In this document: positions 62,565 to 64,000 of the stretch, piece after piece
Numbering within the stretch: the first letter of the stretch is position 1
Layout: the number at the start of each line of letters is the position of its first letter
Made by a program: the position numbers and the translations under genes
From: Ruegeria lacuscaerulensis
Lineage (GTDB): Bacteria > Pseudomonadota > Alphaproteobacteria > Rhodobacterales > Rhodobacteraceae
Assembly (NCBI RefSeq): GCF_013031245.1
Contig: NZ_WPZL01000018.1
Span: 1 to 64,000 of the forward strand
Direction: 5' to 3'
Length of the DNA: 64,000 nt
Notes under the pieces: generated by a model
Databases searched by the model: none
The model's input: the letters and a program-made list of their open reading frames with translations, nothing else
What the model was told of the DNA's origin: nothing

Positions 62565-62966
62565 ATGACCGAAGACCTGATGACCATACGTGAAATGTGC
62601 GAGACGTACGATGTTACACCACGCACATTGCGGTTTTACGAGGCAAAGGAACTTTTGTTTCCGATCCGTGAGGGGCAAAAGCGTTTGTTCACCAAACGTG
62701 ACCGCGCGCGCCTGAAACTGATCCTGCGCGGCAAGCGCTTTGGGTTCAGCCTGGAGGAGATCCGGCAATTGCTGGATCTGTACCATGTCGGTGACCAGCA
62801 ACTGACTCAGATGACCCGTACATATGAAATTGCGCGGGAACGTCTGGCAGACATGGAAACCCGCAAGGAAGAACTCACTCAGGCCATTGACGAATTGAAG
62901 GAACAGTTGCGTTGGGGCGAGAAAGTCATCGCCTCGATGAAACACGAGAAAAAGGCCGCCGGGTAA
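62565..62966 (+). CDS. MerR family regulator, second copy
   Basis: A 133-residue regulator close to the first copy: [36 protein letters not shown], then a longer coiled coil ([20 protein letters not shown]). No Cys motif. The frame is open further upstream, but that part runs through the operator cluster, so ATG 62565 (or 62580) is the start. It precedes an acyl-CoA dehydrogenase by 46 bases, as MerR-type fatty-acid or branched-chain regulators (LiuR-like) do. Confidence 0.93.
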   Translation: MTEDLMTIREMCETYDVTPRTLRFYEAKELLFPIREGQKRLFTKRDRARLKLILRGKRFGFSLEEIRQLLDLYHVGDQQLTQMTRTYEIARERLADMETRKEELTQAIDELKEQLRWGEKVIASMKHEKKAAG

Positions 62967-63012
62967 CCCTCGCGGTCCCAACCCCGGACATCTGAAATTA
63001 AGGGAGCTTCAT

Positions 63013-64000
63013 ATGCCCGTTTACAACGCGCCTACCAAAGACACTCAGTTCATTCTGCACGATGTTCTGAAAGTCTCGAAATCGGATATTCCGGGGTACA
63101 GCGAACTGGAAGCCGAGTTTACAGGCGCCGTTCTGGAAGAAGCTGGCAAAGTTGCCACCAACGTTCTGCACCCGCTGAACGTGGTAGGAGACACAGAAGG
63201 GTGCCGGTTGGAAAACGGCATCGTGTATACACCCACAGGATTCAAAGATGCCTTCGAGCAGATGAAAGAAGGCGGTTGGACCGGCCTGGACATGCCCGAA
63301 GAGTACGGTGGCCAGAACATGCCCTATGTTCTGGGAACGGCAGTGGGCGAGATGTTCTCGGGCGCGAACCAGGCGTTTGTGATGTATCAGGGCCTGACCC
63401 ATGGCGCGGCGTCCGCCATCCTGGCGCATGGCACCGACGAGCAGAAGAACAAATACCTGCCGAACATGGTTAGCTGCGAATGGACCGGCACCATGAACCT
63501 GACCGAGCCGCATTGCGGCACCGATCTGGGCCTGATGCGCACCAAGGCGGAACCGCAGGGCGATGGCTCCTACAAGATATCGGGCCAGAAGATCTTTATC
63601 TCGGCCGGTGATCACGACATGGCCGACAACATCATCCACCTTGTTCTGGCCAAGATCCCCGGCGGTCCCGAAGGTATCAAGGGCGTGTCCTTGTTTATCG
63701 TGCCCAAGTTCATTGTTAACGAAGATGGTTCACTGGGTGAGCGCAACGGCGTCTCGGTCGGCAAGATCGAAGAGAAGATGGGCATCCACGGCAACTCGAC
63801 CTGTGTCATGAACTATGACGAAGCCACCGGCTGGCTGCTGGGAGAGGAGCACAAAGGCATGCGCGCCATGTTCACCATGATGAACGAAGCGCGTTTGGGG
63901 GTGGGCATGCAAGGCCTGTCTCAGGCCGAGGCAGCATTCCAGAACGCCTTGGAATATGCCAAGGATCGCCTGCAAGGTCGCGACGTGACCGGCGTGAAAA
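63013..64000 (+). CDS. Acyl-CoA dehydrogenase (DmdC/FadE-like), 5' part
   Basis: The first 329 residues of a flavoenzyme cut by the window end; family members have about 590-600. [25 protein letters not shown] and [18 protein letters not shown] are the N-terminal helical domain, and [19 protein letters not shown] the FAD/substrate segment. The subgroup includes 3-methylmercaptopropionyl-CoA dehydrogenase (DmdC), but many Roseobacter paralogues act on other acyl-CoAs, so the substrate is open. AGGGAG lies before the ATG. Probably controlled by the adjacent MerR. Confidence 0.9.
   Translation, partial: MPVYNAPTKDTQFILHDVLKVSKSDIPGYSELEAEFTGAVLEEAGKVATNVLHPLNVVGDTEGCRLENGIVYTPTGFKDAFEQMKEGGWTGLDMPEEYGGQNMPYVLGTAVGEMFSGANQAFVMYQGLTHGAASAILAHGTDEQKNKYLPNMVSCEWTGTMNLTEPHCGTDLGLMRTKAEPQGDGSYKISGQKIFISAGDHDMADNIIHLVLAKIPGGPEGIKGVSLFIVPKFIVNEDGSLGERNGVSVGKIEEKMGIHGNSTCVMNYDEATGWLLGEEHKGMRAMFTMMNEARLGVGMQGLSQAEAAFQNALEYAKDRLQGRDVTGVK

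Noticed and set aside
1-64000. CRISPR arrays, insertion sequences, prophage or integron remains
   Set aside because: I found no regularly spaced repeats, transposase, integrase or phage genes. The frames that looked unusual were shadows of ordinary genes.

Overview
The window reads as a chromosomal segment of a Roseobacter-group marine alphaproteobacterium (Rhodobacteraceae; Ruegeria or a close relative is my best guess). The base for this is the moderately high GC, ATGA/GTGA-coupled operons, a DctPQM TRAP transporter, the oxygen-dependent cob pathway, a fused-AB Mrp antiporter, osmoregulated periplasmic glucan genes and a DmdC/FadE-like acyl-CoA dehydrogenase. I see no insertion sequence, prophage, integron or CRISPR array; almost everything looks like core or clade-level accessory chromosome.

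Layout. 1-4.9 kb: an RpiR-type regulator diverges from a minus-strand operon for an N-formylglutamate amidohydrolase-like enzyme, TRAP subunits DctQ, DctM and DctP, and the first codons of a probable glutamine-synthetase-family ligase. Two near-identical palindromes lie in the shared promoter region. 5-16.9 kb: mixed housekeeping genes: membrane protein, glycosyltransferase, YgfZ, an ABC exporter membrane domain without ATPase, elongation factor P, a DUF457-like membrane protein, CobQ, a PopZ-like protein, TolC, a PCMT-family methyltransferase, tRNA-Cys, and a beta-hydroxyacid dehydrogenase diverging from a LysR regulator. 16.9-31.1 kb: a cobalamin riboswitch followed by a long aerobic corrin operon (DUF1636, cobW, cobN, G, H, I, J, L, E, M, B, A, F). 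cobK sits inside it on the opposite strand. 31.1-33.8 kb: a second cobalamin riboswitch, CbtB and CbtA, a His-rich exported protein, a second DUF1636 protein and a DUF302 protein, together a probable cobalt-handling island.

33.8-44 kb: a ThDP enzyme coupled to a class III CoA transferase; a TTC38-like TPR protein followed by opgC-opgG-opgH; an esterase and a rhodanese. 44-54 kb: Mrp Na+/H+ antiporter (AB fusion, C, D, E, F, G), then a flavoprotein-SelD fusion converging on tRNA 2-selenouridine synthase, and an HMCES/YedK protein. 54-64 kb: TPR-sulfotransferase, 5'-nucleotidase, DUF952, pyrD, ArsC/Spx-like protein, MATE transporter, two PaaI thioesterases, two MerR regulators and the 5' part of an acyl-CoA dehydrogenase.

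How it fits together. The corrin genes take uroporphyrinogen III through CobA, I, G, J, M, F, K, L, H and B to hydrogenobyrinic acid a,c-diamide. CobN is one subunit of the cobaltochelatase and CobQ amidates the corrin later; CobS, CobT and the nucleotide-loop enzymes are not here. Riboswitch 1 should shut synthesis and riboswitch 2 cobalt uptake when cobalamin is plentiful. The most interesting unexplained items are the embedded reverse-strand cobK whose start codon overlaps that of cobL, the CbtBA/His-rich/DUF1636/DUF302 island, and an ACGT-palindrome cluster in front of the second MerR gene.
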